This document shows positions 16,049-22,425 of a DNA stretch of 41,553 nt, piece by piece. The DNA is taken from contig JAFVWS010000029.1 in assembly GCA_017501545.1 (NCBI GenBank), positions 1-41,553 on the forward strand, read 5' to 3'. Source of the stretch: Clostridia bacterium (GTDB lineage: Bacteria; Bacillota; Clostridia; Oscillospirales; CAG-272). Within the stretch, counting starts at the first letter, position 1. Each line of letters starts with the position of its first letter. A program made the position numbers and the translations under genes. Under the pieces are notes generated by a model. The model was not told the origin of the DNA and did no database searches. It was given only the letters and a program-made list of their open reading frames with translations.

Positions 16049-16757
16049 TATATCCTCCGTGCATCGCCATATAAGCCTTGATTGCAGCCTCCTGCGATAT
16101 ATTACAGCCAAGCCTCCATAAATTTGTTATGCTCAGCATTTTATCAACCATTTCAAAGGTTTTTATTACTCCCTCTGCATCGTTTGGTATAAGAATTTGC
16201 TTCATTACCAAGGGAGATGCCTCCATAGGTGTAATTTTCACGATTTTATTTTCCTTTGCTCTTTCTAAAAAGCAAAGACCATTTAATTCGGCACGCATAT
16301 TGGTGTTCCACATTTCCTTGCCACACCATGGGGTACCATATGCATAAAGCTTTCCGTCAATAAATCTTAAGATAGGCTTATCACCATTAATTACAGACAC
16401 ACGGTCACCCAAAAAGCGTTTCCAAAGCGCAATATGAGTGCTTTTTCCTGTTCCACTTTTAGCTGTAAATGCATAAGCCTTGTCGCCAACTCCTATAACG
16501 GCAGCATGCATCACAAATGCGTCCTTTTCAAGTAGCCTAAGAGCAATTTGTCTGTATATACAAATATTCTCAAGATAGCCATCTGAATAGCCTTCTTCAC
16601 TTGTTATCGCTCTTTCCTTATCAATATCGGCTTGAGTTGATTTTATTCGAAAATCGAAGCCATCGCCCGTGTAAATATAGCTTTTGCAAATTTCCTTTAC
16701 AAAGGGGTAAATGTGGTCAATTTCCACCACAAGATCGGCAATTTTTACCTTAAACAT
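16038..16757 (-). CDS. HPr-kinase-like P-loop protein of a PqqD cassette
   Basis: A 239-residue protein with the HPrK/PEPCK-like kinase fold. A His in FVMHAAVIGV (about 82-91) is followed by the P-loop TAKSGTGKSTH (98-108), then VINGDKPIL and the loop GTPWCGKEMWNTN (about 137-149). It lacks the regulatory N-terminal domain and the length of true HprK, so catabolite control is unlikely. Similar kinases next to PqqD-like proteins phosphorylate lasso-type precursor peptides or act in uncharacterised peptide clusters. The ribosome site AAGGAG precedes the ATG and a strong promoter lies at 16788-16816. It is the first gene of a three-gene overlapping operon. Confidence 0.8.
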   Translation of the reverse strand: MFKVKIADLVVEIDHIYPFVKEICKSYIYTGDGFDFRIKSTQADIDKERAITSEEGYSDGYLENICIYRQIALRLLEKDAFVMHAAVIGVGDKAYAFTAKSGTGKSTHIALWKRFLGDRVSVINGDKPILRFIDGKLYAYGTPWCGKEMWNTNMRAELNGLCFLERAKENKIVKITPMEASPLVMKQILIPNDAEGVIKTFEMVDKMLSITNLWRLGCNISQEAAIKAYMAMHGGYNEN

Positions 16758-16787
16758 TGGCTTCTCCTTTCATTTTTTTATAAAATG

Positions 16788-16816
16788 AGTTTATCATATT
16801 TAAGTTTTTTTGTCAA
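16788..16816 (-). promoter_or_regulatory. Promoter of the HPrK-PqqD-S26 operon
   Basis: Minus strand TTGACA (16811-16816), 17 bases, TAAACT (16788-16793), TGA before the -10. Confidence 0.78.
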
Positions 16817-16845
16817 TAGAGACCCTTATAATATTACAAAATAAG

Positions 16846-16874
16846 TTGACATATTGATTTTGATATGTTAAAAT
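16846..16874 (+). promoter_or_regulatory. Promoter of the glycosyltransferase-radC operon
   Basis: TTGACA (16846-16851), 17 bases, TAAAAT (16869-16874), TGT before the -10. The start codon is 32 bases further on with TTAGGAG upstream. Confidence 0.82.
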
Positions 16875-16905
16875 ATCTATGTTTAAATTTACTTAGGAGA
16901 TAATT

Positions 16906-17862
16906 ATGAAAATTTCTTTAATTGTTCCCTGCTATAATGAGGAAGCATCACTCTGTGCATTTTACAGTGAGCTGACCAAGGTTAGCAGTGAAATGGGCGA
17001 GTACGAATTTGAATATATTTTCATTGACGACGGCTCAAAGGATAAGACTCTTTCAATTATCAAGGATTTTGCAAACAGCGACAAGCGTGTGTCGTATATC
17101 TCTTTTTCCAAGAATTTTGGGAAGGAGGCGGCTATGTATGCAGGCTTTTGCAACTCATGTGGCGACTATGTTGCTGTTATGGATGCAGATATGCAGGACC
17201 CACCCTCACTACTTCCAAAAATGGTTGAAATTTTAAATTCTGGCGAATACGATAGTGTTGCTACAAGACGTGTTACTCGCCATGGCGAATCTAAGATTCG
17301 CTCATTCTTTGCTAACTGGTTTTATAGAGTATTTAACCACACTACTGACGTGAAAATCGTTAGTGGTGCACGCGATTTCAGACTTATGAAGCGCGAAATG
17401 GTTGACGCAATTATTTCAATGTGCGAAAAGAACCGTTTTTCAAAGGGAATTTACGGTTGGATAGGCTTTAAGACCTACTGGTTACCTTTTGACAACGTTG
17501 AAAGAGTTGCTGGAAAGAGCAAATGGAATGTTAAAAAGCTTTTCAGATACTCCTTTGATGGTATTTTTAGCTTTTCAAACAGACCCCTTAAAATACCGTT
17601 TTATTTAGCAATTTTATGTGCTTGTGCATCAATTGCTCCTTTAGCGTATATGATTTACCATGCGATAACTCATTGCTTCTTAATGAGCAGTACAAGCATA
17701 ACTTCTTCACTTATTTTATTTGCTGTTTTGCTTGTTGGTGCATTCTGCCTATTCTCAATTGGCATTTTAGGCGAGTATATTGCTAAAATATATGGCGAGG
17801 TAAAGGGCCGACCGCATTACATTGTTGCTCAAACTAACAAAAAGGATGTAGTTAAGAAATGA
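16906..17862 (+). CDS. GT2 glycosyltransferase of the DPM1/GtrB (bactoprenol glucosyltransferase) type
   Basis: A 318-residue family 2 glycosyltransferase. The GT-A domain shows SLIVPCYNEEASL, YIFIDDGSKD, MDADMQDPP (the metal-binding DxD-like motif), SGARDFRLM and GIYGWIGFKTYWLPF. Two membrane helices at about 230-255 and 265-292 follow, then GEYIAKIYGEVKGRPHYIV, the standard C-terminus of polyprenyl-phosphate glycosyltransferases such as GtrB/YfdH. It would load a sugar on undecaprenyl phosphate at the inner face of the membrane for later glycan decoration. The acceptor-glycan partner genes are not adjacent. It overlaps radC by the four bases ATGA. Confidence 0.9.
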   Translation: MKISLIVPCYNEEASLCAFYSELTKVSSEMGEYEFEYIFIDDGSKDKTLSIIKDFANSDKRVSYISFSKNFGKEAAMYAGFCNSCGDYVAVMDADMQDPPSLLPKMVEILNSGEYDSVATRRVTRHGESKIRSFFANWFYRVFNHTTDVKIVSGARDFRLMKREMVDAIISMCEKNRFSKGIYGWIGFKTYWLPFDNVERVAGKSKWNVKKLFRYSFDGIFSFSNRPLKIPFYLAILCACASIAPLAYMIYHAITHCFLMSSTSITSSLILFAVLLVGAFCLFSIGILGEYIAKIYGEVKGRPHYIVAQTNKKDVVKK

Positions 17863-18602
17863 AGGACAACGTTCACGAGGGACACAGAGGCAGACTAAAG
17901 GAAAGATTCTTAGAGCAAGGCATTGACAGCTTTGAGGCGCATAATATTTTAGAGCTTCTTCTCTTTTATTCAATTCCTCGCAGAGATACTAACGAAATTG
18001 CCCACGATTTACTTAAGAATTTTGGCACATTAAAGGGTGTTTTCGATGCTGACTTTAATGACCTAATTAAGGTTGACGGCATAAAGGAAAACAGCGCAAC
18101 TCTTATTAAGCTTATTCCTGCTATTGCGCGTGCATATGCAACCGACAAATATTCATCTAATTTTATCTTTGATACTGCTGAGAAAATTGGTGAGTTTTTC
18201 CTTGATAAATACGTTGGTGAAAAGAACGAAATTATATACCTATTGCTACTTAACAATCGATATGAAATGCTTGATATTGTTAAGCTTCACGAGGGTAGCG
18301 TAAACTCTGCCTTAATCTCACCAAGAAAGATTATTGATTTAGTCGTTAAATATAACGCCTCAATGATTGTTTTGGCGCATAACCATCCTGATGGAAATGC
18401 TTATCCATCAATGGATGATATTGAAACAACTGCCGACCTTATGTCAACCTTTGATTCAGTAGACGTTAGACTCCTTGAGCATTACGTTGTATCAAACAAC
18501 GATTATTATACTATAATCCACTCAACTGACTCACTAAAATATCACAGCAAGGACAACCGTGACTTCTTCAGAAGGTCACTTGATCCAGAAAATAATAAAT
18601 AA
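17859..18602 (+). CDS. radC: RadC-family JAB1/MPN domain protein
   Basis: A 247-residue RadC-like protein. The N-terminal helix-hairpin-helix region (about 25-90) contains LELLLFYSIPRRDTNEIAHDLL and LIKVDGIKENSATLI. The C-terminal JAB metal-binding domain carries the motif LAHNHPDGNAYPSMDD (about 171-186) with the metal ligands His-His-Asp; the upstream Glu is in LHEGSVNSALI. Despite its name the family has no proven repair role and is often carried on mobile elements. It overlaps the glycosyltransferase gene by ATGA and is translationally coupled to it. It directly precedes tRNA-Arg. Confidence 0.88.
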   Translation: MKDNVHEGHRGRLKERFLEQGIDSFEAHNILELLLFYSIPRRDTNEIAHDLLKNFGTLKGVFDADFNDLIKVDGIKENSATLIKLIPAIARAYATDKYSSNFIFDTAEKIGEFFLDKYVGEKNEIIYLLLLNNRYEMLDIVKLHEGSVNSALISPRKIIDLVVKYNASMIVLAHNHPDGNAYPSMDDIETTADLMSTFDSVDVRLLEHYVVSNNDYYTIIHSTDSLKYHSKDNRDFFRRSLDPENNK

Positions 18603-18626
18603 ATCCAAGCCATTAGGCTTGGTTAC

Positions 18627-18701
18627 GCCTGCATAGTTAAATGGATATAATAAACCCCTCCTAAGGGTTAGTTATGGGTTCGATTCCCGTTGCGGGTGCC
18701 A
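18627..18701 (+). tRNA. tRNA-Arg (anticodon CCT)
   Basis: A 75-base cloverleaf can be drawn. The acceptor is GCCTGCA with TGCGGGT (two wobbles), the D stem GTTA/TAAT, and the anticodon stem AACCC/GGGTT with loop CTCCTAA. The T stem is ATGGG/CCCGT around TTCGATT, with discriminator G and an encoded CCA. Anticodon CCT reads AGG. The T arm is the source of inverted and direct copies found 60-160 bases downstream. Confidence 0.9.
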
Positions 18702-18708
18702 AAATATA

Positions 18709-18740
18709 AGGGTACACTTTTAAGTGTGCTCTTTTATTTT
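18709..18740 (+). terminator. Terminator after tRNA-Arg
   Basis: GGTACACTT pairs with AAGTGTGCT, followed by a T-rich stretch starting about eight bases after the tRNA CCA end. Confidence 0.75.
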
Positions 18741-18757
18741 GCCCGATTATTTCCTTT

Positions 18758-18854
18758 CAACGGGAATCGAAGGGGAGGCGGTGTTGAATAACAGTCCAGT
18801 GGACTGTTAGATCCACCGGAAGACCGAGCCCGCAGGCGAGACCGGTTCCCGTTG
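18758..18854. repeat. ~97-base structured element bounded by inverted copies of the tRNA-Arg T arm
   Basis: CAACGGGAATCGAA (18758-18771) is the exact reverse complement of tRNA-Arg bases 18679-18692, and TTCCCGTTGCGG (18846-18857) is a direct copy of tRNA 3' bases. Together they make a 9-bp terminal inverted repeat. Inside are an 8-bp hairpin AACAGTCC/GGACTGTT (18790-18808), enclosed by CGGTG/CACCG (18779-18783 and 18814-18818), and a GCC-CGCA-GGC hairpin. It is GC-rich relative to its surroundings and has no open frame. It could be an attachment-site relic, a small transposable hairpin or a structured RNA. Confidence 0.7.
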
Positions 18855-18872
18855 CGGCTTTTCTTATCCTCA

Positions 18873-18982
18873 CGGCGAAGCATCTTCAAAGCTTTGCTTT
18901 GAATTGTGTTCGCATTTTCGACTAAGAACGTTGTCTGCTTGCAAGCATAAGTTCAGGCGAAAATAGCTCGCATAGCGAGCCT
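18873..18982. repeat. Cluster of short palindromes upstream of the HNH gene
   Basis: Three compact palindromes are visible: TTCAAAGC/GCTTTGAA with a TTT loop (about 18884-18902), TGCTTGCAAGCA (about 18931), and GCTCGC/GCGAGC with an ATA loop (about 18966). No coding frame is supported here. The cluster resembles the two clearer hairpin arrays, but I could not define a conserved spacer word. Confidence 0.45.
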
Positions 18983-18999
18983 TCCCTTTTAAAATCAAG

Positions 19000-19028
19000 T
19001 TGACTTCATAAACTTTTTTTGTTATAAT
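19000..19028 (+). promoter_or_regulatory. Promoter of the HNH gene
   Basis: TTGACT (19000-19005), 17 bases, TATAAT (19023-19028), TGT before the -10. Twenty-seven bases to the ATG. Confidence 0.82.
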
Positions 19029-19055
19029 AAAACATATTAGTATTTAGGAGTAATT

Positions 19056-19922
19056 ATGTACGCCCAAGAATCTACTTTTTCTCTGTTTTACTTTTTTGTT
19101 GTCGTAACATTATTTTTGTCGATTTTTGTACTCATTGGCGCTTCAGTTGTTATTTTCTTTGTTTGCTTCTACACACATACAAAGAAAAAAGAAATTGTCC
19201 TTCAAAATAGCGAACGAATAAAGGCGTTGATGGTAATAAACAGCAAAACCAACTTTAAAACTATTAATTCAAGTTTAACTTATAAGCATTCTTGCAAAAG
19301 CAAGCATCAATTAGATAATTATCAAATCGACGATTTTTTTATATCTGTTATCCTTTCTGATGAAGCTCTTTTTAATAATATAGTTTATATTATTGAGTAC
19401 AATAGAAAAGAATATGATTCTTATATTAGAACTATTTCCAATATTAAGTCAACAGCAACAGAAGAGTATTGCAAAAATTTTAAAATAAAACTAGATAGCT
19501 TTTTGAAATTAGAAGAAAAACTTTTCGTCGCATCGATTCTTGAAAAGCCAGTACTCTATGCATATATTCATTGTATTGTAAGTTTTTGTTCGCCAAAAGG
19601 CAGAAGTTACTACAAAAAAGAAAAAACATATGATTTTGATTGGATTAAATATTTTATTGGAGTAGCAAAACGAACTAAATCAACGCAAGAAGCACATCAG
19701 CTTCAAATTAAAGCAGAACGTGCGAAAATGACCGACTCTTTACGCTACGATATATTAAAGCGTGACAATTTCCGTTGTCAGATATGCGGAGCGACTGCAC
19801 AAGATGGTGTTAAATTGCACGTTGATCATATTGTCCCTGTATCAAAAGGTGGCAAATCAGTACCAAGCAATTTACGAGTGCTGTGTGAAAGGTGTAATCT
19901 AGGAAAAAGCGATAAAATGTAG
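19056..19922 (+). CDS. Membrane-anchored HNH endonuclease-like protein
   Basis: A 288-residue protein. A single long hydrophobic segment at about 10-40 (LFYFFVVVTLFLSIFVLIGA) would anchor it. Residues 45-225 are a charged, probably helical region I do not recognise. The C-terminal 59 residues are an HNH domain: RYDILKRDNFRCQICGA, then LHVDHIVPVSKGG, SNLRVLCERCN, with two CxxC zinc pairs and the DH catalytic pair. The ribosome site TTAGGAG precedes the ATG. It is monocistronic between a palindrome cluster and a terminator, with AT-rich codon use. Membrane-tethered HNH nucleases occur in anti-phage systems, but no partner gene is present; a defence role is conjecture. Confidence 0.8.
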   Translation: MYAQESTFSLFYFFVVVTLFLSIFVLIGASVVIFFVCFYTHTKKKEIVLQNSERIKALMVINSKTNFKTINSSLTYKHSCKSKHQLDNYQIDDFFISVILSDEALFNNIVYIIEYNRKEYDSYIRTISNIKSTATEEYCKNFKIKLDSFLKLEEKLFVASILEKPVLYAYIHCIVSFCSPKGRSYYKKEKTYDFDWIKYFIGVAKRTKSTQEAHQLQIKAERAKMTDSLRYDILKRDNFRCQICGATAQDGVKLHVDHIVPVSKGGKSVPSNLRVLCERCNLGKSDKM

Positions 19923-19933
19923 CATTAACAGAT

Positions 19934-19968
19934 AAAAAATCCCCGACTAAGTCGGGGATTTGTTTTAT
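19934..19968. terminator. Bidirectional terminator
   Basis: AAATCCCCGAC pairs with GTCGGGGATTT across a TAA loop, flanked by A and T runs. It separates the HNH gene (+) from the YhhN-like gene (-). Confidence 0.9.
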
Positions 19969-20651
19969 TTTTTCTCTTTTATCCTTATTAGGCTTGATGC
20001 AATTAGAGCTTGAGATGGCACGTAGAATATCCATGCCCAGTTAGCTCCTGAAATGAAGCTATTGACTGCTTCAAGTGCTGTGCCAGAAATATAGCTACTT
20101 GCCATAATATCGAGTCCTATTATGGTGTCGCAAAGCAGAAATAGTAAAAGTCCTATTGCCAAAACAGGCGATTTTTTGAAATGAACGAAGGCAAAAATCA
20201 CATTTAGAATGAGGTTTGTATAATAAAACATTGATACAAGGCTCAAGGCGTCTGTTTTTTCCTTCAAAACGATAATAGTGATAATTTGCACTAATACTGT
20301 TAGGCTCGCCCTTATAATTAGGTGTATTAACTTCTCTTTTTTGCTTTTTGTTTCAAAAAATATCCTTAAAAAGTAGCAAATTTGCGTACCAGAAAAGAAA
20401 ATCATAGCTGGTAATTGTATCATTGGCTCAATTACCACCAGGAAAATGTCTGCAAAGACCGTACAAGCCAAGCCTATTTGCATAAACAAATAGCTTTTTG
20501 TTTTTGAACAAGAAAGTATCATAAACGAGGCGCTAATTAGTACGGATGTAAAATAATCACGTCCTGTCACTATAACAAGCACTAAATATACGGTTTGAAT
20601 TAGTGCAAATATGGATAATGCAATTATTTTGCTTTTTCTTGACCTTAGCAT
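19965..20651 (-). CDS. YhhN/TMEM86-family (lysoplasmalogenase-like) membrane protein
   Basis: A 228-residue membrane protein with about eight helices. The family hallmarks are acidic residues inside helices: GLACTVFADIFLVV and LLFLLCDTIIGLDI, plus FYYTNLILNVIFAF and a final WIFYVPSQALIA. YhhN relatives include lysoplasmalogenases that cleave the vinyl-ether bond of lysoplasmalogens. It overlaps the stop of the TMEM164-like gene by seven bases, so the two are made together. Clostridia make plasmalogens anaerobically, so a lysoplasmalogen substrate is plausible here. Activity is inferred from the family. Confidence 0.8.
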   Translation of the reverse strand: MLRSRKSKIIALSIFALIQTVYLVLVIVTGRDYFTSVLISASFMILSCSKTKSYLFMQIGLACTVFADIFLVVIEPMIQLPAMIFFSGTQICYFLRIFFETKSKKEKLIHLIIRASLTVLVQIITIIVLKEKTDALSLVSMFYYTNLILNVIFAFVHFKKSPVLAIGLLLFLLCDTIIGLDIMASSYISGTALEAVNSFISGANWAWIFYVPSQALIASSLIRIKEKK

Positions 20652-21460
20652 GCTGATTTTTTCTTTTTACGTCTTGTAAGACCAATAATTCCCCTTGCAA
20701 TAAGGAAAATTATAAATGCAATAAGGGTAAATCCAAGAATGTAAAGTGCCACAAATATTAGATAATTTACTTTTGGATAAATCATTGAAAGAATTGGCAA
20801 CGTGCAATCAAAGTGTGGGCTTATGTAGAACATATTAAAGGTTTCATCAATTCCAAGTGACATAAATGCATTATTTGCCAAAATTGCAATTGTCACAAGC
20901 ACTGCAAACACTGGAACAGCCTTTATAAAGTACCATCTGTTTATTTTCTTTCTTGCCCAAACAATGAAGAAAATACCAAGAACTATTTGCAAGCCATGGT
21001 GTACCATTGTCTGAATGTTGATGCCAATAGTGCTGATAAACACTTGCTCTGGATAGATAAATGTCGCTAAGCCACCAAACATTGAGAACGTTGACATATA
21101 AGCAAGAAAAGCATCACGCACCTTTGAGTCCTTCATTAAGAAAATGAAGGGTAATACATAAAGTGGTGTTGAACAAAGCTGATAAGGGAAAGCATACCAT
21201 TGATAATCCCATGTAATAGAGGTTTCACCTAAACTGTAGCTATACTCGAATTGCTTGTAGATTTCTAAAGTAACCATTACGCCCCAACAAATGAAGGCAA
21301 TAATTCTTAACGCTTTATCGCTTGAATTCTTAAATTTGAGGCACAAAAAGACTGTTAAGCCTATCATTATAGCCACAAACATTAAATGGAACCATCCATA
21401 GCTTTTTGGTTCTTCCATTTTTGCAGAAAGAAGCGATAAAAAACTTCTTAAAAATTCCAT
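20645..21460 (-). CDS. TMEM164/YwaF-family membrane protein
   Basis: A 271-residue membrane protein with seven to eight helices of the YwaF/TMEM164 family. Conserved features include WYAFPYQLCSTPLYVLPF (Cys95), FGGLATFIYPEQVF and QTMVHHGLQIVLG (His154/155), ending in RRKKKKSAC. Human TMEM164 is an acyltransferase that makes polyunsaturated ether phospholipids using a conserved Cys and His at a similar spacing, as I recall. The bacterial role is not established. A promoter lies at 21527-21555 and a weak ribosome site precedes the ATG. It is followed by the overlapping YhhN-family gene, so the two may remodel ether lipids together. Confidence 0.82.
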   Translation of the reverse strand: MEFLRSFLSLLSAKMEEPKSYGWFHLMFVAIMIGLTVFLCLKFKNSSDKALRIIAFICWGVMVTLEIYKQFEYSYSLGETSITWDYQWYAFPYQLCSTPLYVLPFIFLMKDSKVRDAFLAYMSTFSMFGGLATFIYPEQVFISTIGINIQTMVHHGLQIVLGIFFIVWARKKINRWYFIKAVPVFAVLVTIAILANNAFMSLGIDETFNMFYISPHFDCTLPILSMIYPKVNYLIFVALYILGFTLIAFIIFLIARGIIGLTRRKKKKSAC

Positions 21461-21526
21461 AACTATACTCTTTCTTTAAAATGAATTTTTTGTTAAAAAT
21501 ATTAACAAAGATTAAAAATCACCTGT

Positions 21527-21555
21527 ATTGTATCATATTTTTAACGATTAGACAA
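21527..21555 (-). promoter_or_regulatory. Promoter of the TMEM164-YhhN operon
   Basis: Minus strand TTGTCT (21550-21555), 17 bases, TACAAT (21527-21532), TGA before the -10. The leader to the ATG is about 60 bases and AT-rich. Confidence 0.65.
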
Positions 21556-21774
21556 TAATTATTAAAACAATTAACACAAATTTAATATTTAAAATAGAAA
21601 ACGTGCGAAATATGACGTTTTATGTAGAATATATGCACATATGTAAATTCGTTCATATTATTTTAGTATAATTTTGAATTAAATAATTGGTATTTATTCT
21701 CTTTTGTGCATACAATTGCCAAAGCGTTTTTTCGAGTATTAACTAAAAAAAGATATTTTCAAGAGCTTTTGTAT
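21556..21774. other. AT-rich intergenic spacer, nothing identified
   Basis: About 220 bases of very AT-rich sequence with no supported frame, terminator or RNA. The right end contains GGACTTGAACCC (21775-21786), the complement of a generic tRNA T-arm core, just before the hairpin array begins. Confidence 0.5.
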
Positions 21775-21799
21775 GGACTTGAACCCACGTACCAAATCG

Positions 21800-21964
21800 C
21801 GCCGCAGGCGTGCATATCATCAAAACGAAGTTTTGTATATCACCAAGGCGAAAGCCTTGTATATCATCATTGCGAAAGAAGATACAGCCTGTGGCTGATG
21901 ATATACACCTTCGGTGATGAGATACACGCTAAAGCGTGATGATATACCATTGCTTTCGCAATGG
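21800..21964. repeat. Array of distinct hairpins separated by the word TATATCATC / GATGATATA
   Basis: Eight short hairpins lie in a row: 21800-21810, 21821-21835, 21844-21859, a decayed one at 21868-21884, 21885-21897, 21906-21916, 21925-21938 and 21947-21964. Stems are 4-7 bp and all different (for example CAAGGC/GCCTTG, CACGC/GCGTG, CCATTGC/GCAATGG). The left spacers read ATATCATC or TATATCAC; the right spacers read the complement ATGATATA, so orientation flips near 21870-21885. The design is identical to the 12198-12430 array with a different word. Confidence 0.88.
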
Positions 21965-21966
21965 AT

Positions 21967-22002
21967 AAAAAAAATCGACAAGTCGAAACTTGTCGATTTT
22001 TT
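21967..22002 (-). terminator. Terminator of the tmRNA
   Basis: AAATCGACAAGT pairs with ACTTGTCGATTT across a TTCG loop, followed on the minus strand by eight T. It begins immediately after the tmRNA CCA end. Confidence 0.9.
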
Positions 22003-22393
22003 TGGTGGATACGGCGGGAGTCGAACCCGCGTCCGAAAACCACTTGATATGAATTTCTCCGTAGGCAGTTAATCTATTGTAATTCCCCTACAAAGCGCCG
22101 ATCAACAGGCTCTTACTCGGGTAGCCCTTTTGTGCATGACCGATACAAAGGCAACTTTCGGTGCATGTTCACCTCTACATTACGCTCAGTCCGAGGGCGA
22201 GGTACTCCTCAGAGGAACGGGTGGTGCTTTGACCACAGCACTGCTACTAATCGCCCCGAAGGGCAATTAGTTAGGCAGCCATAGCAACTTTATTGTTGTC
22301 GTTTATTATTTAAAAATTAGCCATTATACGGGATTAGCTAAGCCCGCTACGCTTATCATACCTCACAGTCCCCGTCGAAACCATTACGTACCC
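22003..22393 (-). ncRNA. ssrA: Transfer-messenger RNA (tmRNA)
   Basis: A one-piece tmRNA of 391 bases. The 5' end GGGTACGTAATGGTTTCGAC pairs its first seven bases with CGTATCC at the 3' end. The T arm GCGGGTTCGACTCCCGC and an encoded CCA complete the alanyl acceptor half. The tag frame ends NDNNKVAMAA followed by TAA (22271-22273 on this strand), with the usual hydrophobic Ala-Ala end. The codon before AAC is ATA, with an in-frame TAA three codons before AAC, so the resume codon is not the common GCA. It rescues stalled ribosomes with SmpB, encoded on the same strand 0.9 kb upstream. Confidence 0.97.
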
Positions 22394-22398
22394 ATATT

Positions 22399-22422
22399 CT
22401 TAGGTGAGAATCCCCACCTAAG
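22399..22422 (-). promoter_or_regulatory. Hairpin between the acyltransferase-like gene and tmRNA
   Basis: CTTAGGTG pairs with CACCTAAG across an eight-base loop, starting 5 bases before the tmRNA 5' end and lying just after the stop codon region of the upstream gene. There is no T run, so it is more likely a processing or stability element in an smpB-to-ssrA transcript than a terminator. Confidence 0.55.
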
Positions 22423-22425
22423 TGA

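Noticed and set aside
18603..18625. Terminator between radC and tRNA-Arg
   Set aside because: CCAAGCC/GGCTTGG can form a stem, but no T run follows, so read-through into the tRNA is more likely.
21706..21939. 77-residue plus-strand frame
   Set aside because: It runs through the TATATCATC hairpin array, has repeat-derived composition and no ribosome site.
21800..21964. CRISPR array or simple tandem repeat
   Set aside because: Same reasons: an 8-9 base word that flips, palindromic inserts of different sequence, no cas genes.
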